A stretch of 7,156 nucleotides of DNA from Thermoproteota archaeon (lineage in GTDB: Archaea > Thermoproteota > EX4484-205 > JAAOZP01): contig JANXDK010000026.1 of assembly GCA_025059435.1 (NCBI GenBank), positions 1-7,156 on the forward strand, read 5' to 3'. Below are positions 5,085-7,156 of the stretch, in pieces. A model generated the notes under the pieces. That model searched no databases, was not told the DNA's origin, and worked only from the letters and a program-made list of their open reading frames with translations. A program made the position numbers and the translations under genes. Every line of letters begins with the position of its first letter. Within the stretch, counting starts at the first letter, position 1.

Positions 5085-7156
5085 CTACCGTTCCCGAACA
5101 TTCATAATCAAATACTTGCTTGACTCTGGGAGTTTAACAACTATCTTCTTTCTTCCTTTTCCTTTAAGAACTAGTCTTATTCTTTCTTCCCGAACCTCTC
5201 CTGGAGAGAGCTCTAAGTTTTTCCGTGCTATCTCTTCATTGTCGCTTAACACTTTAACTGGAACAATATCTGTAAGAAGACCATTGTTCTTGAGCCTGAC
5301 GATTAACGTAAATGGTTCTCCCGATTTTACTGTCTTCCTATCTGTCTTTACGCTTATACACTTTATATCTGAAACTATTTTCTCCTTAACGTTTAACGAG
5401 GATTGAAGCCTTATGTCTTCCGAAGATGCTCCGACCATTATTTTAAACTCTCCAGGTTCAACTATTCTCCTCATATTTACATCTAATAAGGCTAAGTCGT
5501 CAGCAGTTAGGCTGAATACAATTCTCCTACTCTCCCCAGGTTTTAATCTTACTCTCTGGAATCTTTTAAGCTCTTTAACGGGCCTGGCGACGCTGGCAAT
5601 AGGGTCTTGAATGTATAATTGAGCAACCTCATCTCCTTCTTTCTCACCTATGTTGGTAACGTCGAAGCTGATTTCAAAGGGACCTTTTTCACTTTTTGAT
5701 TTAATCTTCAAATTGCTGTATTCAAACCTTGTGTAACTGAGACCATATCCAAACGGGAAAAGTGGTTTCCCAGTCATGTCAACATAGTCGTAACCTCTAC
5801 CTGTTGGCTTATAGTTGTAATAAAGAGGAAGTTGACCGACATACTTAGGCCATGTAAACGGAAGCCTACCGCCCGGATTATAGTCTCCAAAGAGTACTTC
5901 TGCAATGGCTTTCCCACCTTCCTGACCAGGATACCATGCTTGAATTATCGCTGGAACTTTTTCGATCCACCCGCCTGTTACAGCACTGCCAGTCATTAAA
6001 ACTACTATCGTCGGCTTTCCAGTTTTAATCACTTTCTCAATCAAAAGCTCTTGAGGTCTTGGAAGGTCGAGTATAGCTCTGTCTTTCCCCTCCCCCTCCA
6101 TTATTTCTGCAAATACTATTGCCACATCAGATTTCTCCGCCACTTTTACAGCCTCCTCTATTTCCGAAATAGTATCATCTGAAATAGACTCATCCACATA
6201 GTTCCATAATAGGAATGCTGCCGCTTCGTAAAAGTGCTCATAGTATTCGATCTTAATATCATATTGCTTTCCGCCCTCAAGATTGACAGTAATACTATTG
6301 ACCGTAAGCGTCCTATCATGCCAAGAGTCTATGAGCAACTTGCCATCAAACCAAAATCTGACACCATCGTCTGTAGCTAAAGCAATTTCATAAGTCCCAC
6401 TCTTAGGTGCAACAAGTTTCCCAGTCCAGCGGACTGAGAAGTTTTCATCTGGTAGTAATGGATCGGGTGAACCCATACCCCAGTAGAAATTCACCTGTGG
6501 ATCAACTCTAGTTAAGACTGGTTTACCACTAAGATCAGCATTAGCATAGTACTCTCCTGTGAGACCATGACCCCCTGTTTCAGAGGCAGGAATTAGAAAC
6601 TTTGAAGGTATTGGATTATATTTCCCTATGCCAAAAGGACCACTCGCATAATAAATTATCGTCCCGGGCTTCACACTATTCTTAATGGCTTCGAGGGGAG
6701 TAATAGCGTGTTTGGGAATTGTACTGTATCCGCCTAGTTTAACCTTATTAGAAGCAGATCCTAAGACTGCTATTGCTTTGATTTTATCCCTGTCTAGGGG
6801 TAGCACCCCATTCTCGTTTTTAAGGAGAACTATCGACTCTCTAGCAGCCTGAAGCGCCAGCTGAACGTGTTCTTCACAATTACAGGTTTCATCCGCTTCC
6901 TCGGGGTTTACAAAAGGATTGTCGAAAAGTCCAATTAGGAATTTAACTCTTAAAACTCTCCTAACAGCCTCGTCCACAACCTCCTCTGGTATCAAACCTT
7001 CCTCAACTGCTTTTAGAAGAGGTTCTCCGAATACATACGGCCATGGAAGCTCTACTTCCAGCCCGGCTTCTAAAGCGAGCTTTGCAGTTTCCTCAAGCGA
7101 ATTAGCTACACAATGCTTGTGGAAGATTCCTGCAACGGAACCGTAATCGGAAACCA
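5085..7156 (-). CDS. Glycoside hydrolase family 3 enzyme with PA14 insert (beta-glucosidase-like), 5' end outside window
   Basis: The frame is open for 689 residues from the right edge (first whole codon at 7154) to TAG at 5085; about 200-280 N-terminal residues lie outside. Counting from the edge, VSDYGS at 1-6 holds Asp3, matching the GH3 catalytic nucleophile motif. LLKNENGVLPL (110-120) begins the second domain. Residues about 198-316 are a PA14 domain (GLTGEYYANADLSG, ATDDGVRFWFDG, IEYYEHF). EGEGKDR (353-359) fits the general acid/base Glu355, then YNPGGRLPFTWP and FPFGYGLSYT (466-474), a fibronectin-III-like domain to about 588, and an extra CARDB-like beta domain (about 589-689). PA14-bearing GH3 enzymes release glucose or related sugars from beta-linked oligosaccharides. 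The TTG at 6995 is internal, not the start. Signal peptide and promoter cannot be seen. Confidence 0.93.
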   Translation of the reverse strand, partial: VSDYGSVAGIFHKHCVANSLEETAKLALEAGLEVELPWPYVFGEPLLKAVEEGLIPEEVVDEAVRRVLRVKFLIGLFDNPFVNPEEADETCNCEEHVQLALQAARESIVLLKNENGVLPLDRDKIKAIAVLGSASNKVKLGGYSTIPKHAITPLEAIKNSVKPGTIIYYASGPFGIGKYNPIPSKFLIPASETGGHGLTGEYYANADLSGKPVLTRVDPQVNFYWGMGSPDPLLPDENFSVRWTGKLVAPKSGTYEIALATDDGVRFWFDGKLLIDSWHDRTLTVNSITVNLEGGKQYDIKIEYYEHFYEAAAFLLWNYVDESISDDTISEIEEAVKVAEKSDVAIVFAEIMEGEGKDRAILDLPRPQELLIEKVIKTGKPTIVVLMTGSAVTGGWIEKVPAIIQAWYPGQEGGKAIAEVLFGDYNPGGRLPFTWPKYVGQLPLYYNYKPTGRGYDYVDMTGKPLFPFGYGLSYTRFEYSNLKIKSKSEKGPFEISFDVTNIGEKEGDEVAQLYIQDPIASVARPVKELKRFQRVRLKPGESRRIVFSLTADDLALLDVNMRRIVEPGEFKIMVGASSEDIRLQSSLNVKEKIVSDIKCISVKTDRKTVKSGEPFTLIVRLKNNGLLTDIVPVKVLSDNEEIARKNLELSPGEVREERIRLVLKGKGRKKIVVKLPESSKYLIMNVRER

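Noticed and set aside
5006..5101. Minus-strand frame of 31 codons starting MFGNGSTKK, overlapping the 3' end of the GH3 gene
   Set aside because: Short, starts inside the GH3 C-terminus in a shifted phase, and the GH3 frame ends naturally with a beta-strand-like SSKYLIMNV before TAG.
1..7156. CRISPR array, tRNA, rRNA, insertion sequence ends
   Set aside because: No regularly spaced repeats of 20-40 bases, no tRNA-like fold and no transposase motifs or terminal inverted repeats were found on either strand.

Overview
This window looks like part of the chromosome of a hyperthermophilic crenarchaeote (Thermoproteota), perhaps a Desulfurococcales-type organism. The reasons are AT-rich intergenic DNA with archaeal BRE/TATA elements about 25 bases before predicted transcript starts, very short leaders, frequent TTG starts, K/E/R/I-rich proteins, and typical archaeal small-gene families (VapBC pairs, AAA ATPases with a DUF4143-type C-terminus, DUF5678, clan AA retropepsin-like proteins). 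The taxonomic call is an inference; there is no rRNA or tRNA marker here.

Layout, left to right. Positions 73-332 (minus) hold decayed, frame-broken coding-like sequence of unknown family. Positions 378-1033 (minus) are a VapBC toxin-antitoxin module with a ribbon-helix-helix-type antitoxin and a repeat-rich promoter. Positions 1109-2392 (minus) are a complete AAA ATPase/DUF4143 gene interrupted by one in-frame TAG between Walker A and Walker B; its promoter carries an exact 12-bp direct repeat and an exact 10-bp inverted repeat around the TATA box. Positions 2741-3423 (plus) are a two-gene, ATGA-overlapped operon: a DUF5678-like protein and an intact retropepsin-like aspartic protease. Positions 3424-3872 hold two apparent gene fossils: the N-terminal stub of a polysaccharide flippase with a frameshift (plus), and a 27-codon piece of a second retropepsin-like protein (minus). 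Positions 3873-4521 (minus) are a second VapBC module, this time with an AbrB/MazE-type antitoxin. Positions 4570-5084 contain no intact gene, only broken coding-like frames. Positions 5085-7156 (minus) are the C-terminal three quarters of a secreted-type or cytosolic GH3 glycoside hydrolase with an inserted PA14 domain; its beginning lies beyond the right edge.

The stretch from 1 to about 5080 therefore reads as an accessory region of short, self-contained modules (two unrelated toxin-antitoxin pairs, an ATPase pseudogene, a protease pair) mixed with gene remains. The GH3 enzyme at the right is the only metabolic gene, pointing to growth on beta-linked plant or microbial oligosaccharides. 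The best candidate for a poorly described system is the DUF5678/retropepsin operon, which has the gene order, size and overlap of a toxin-antitoxin-like or regulated-proteolysis pair and has a fossil relative of its protease about 330 bases downstream.
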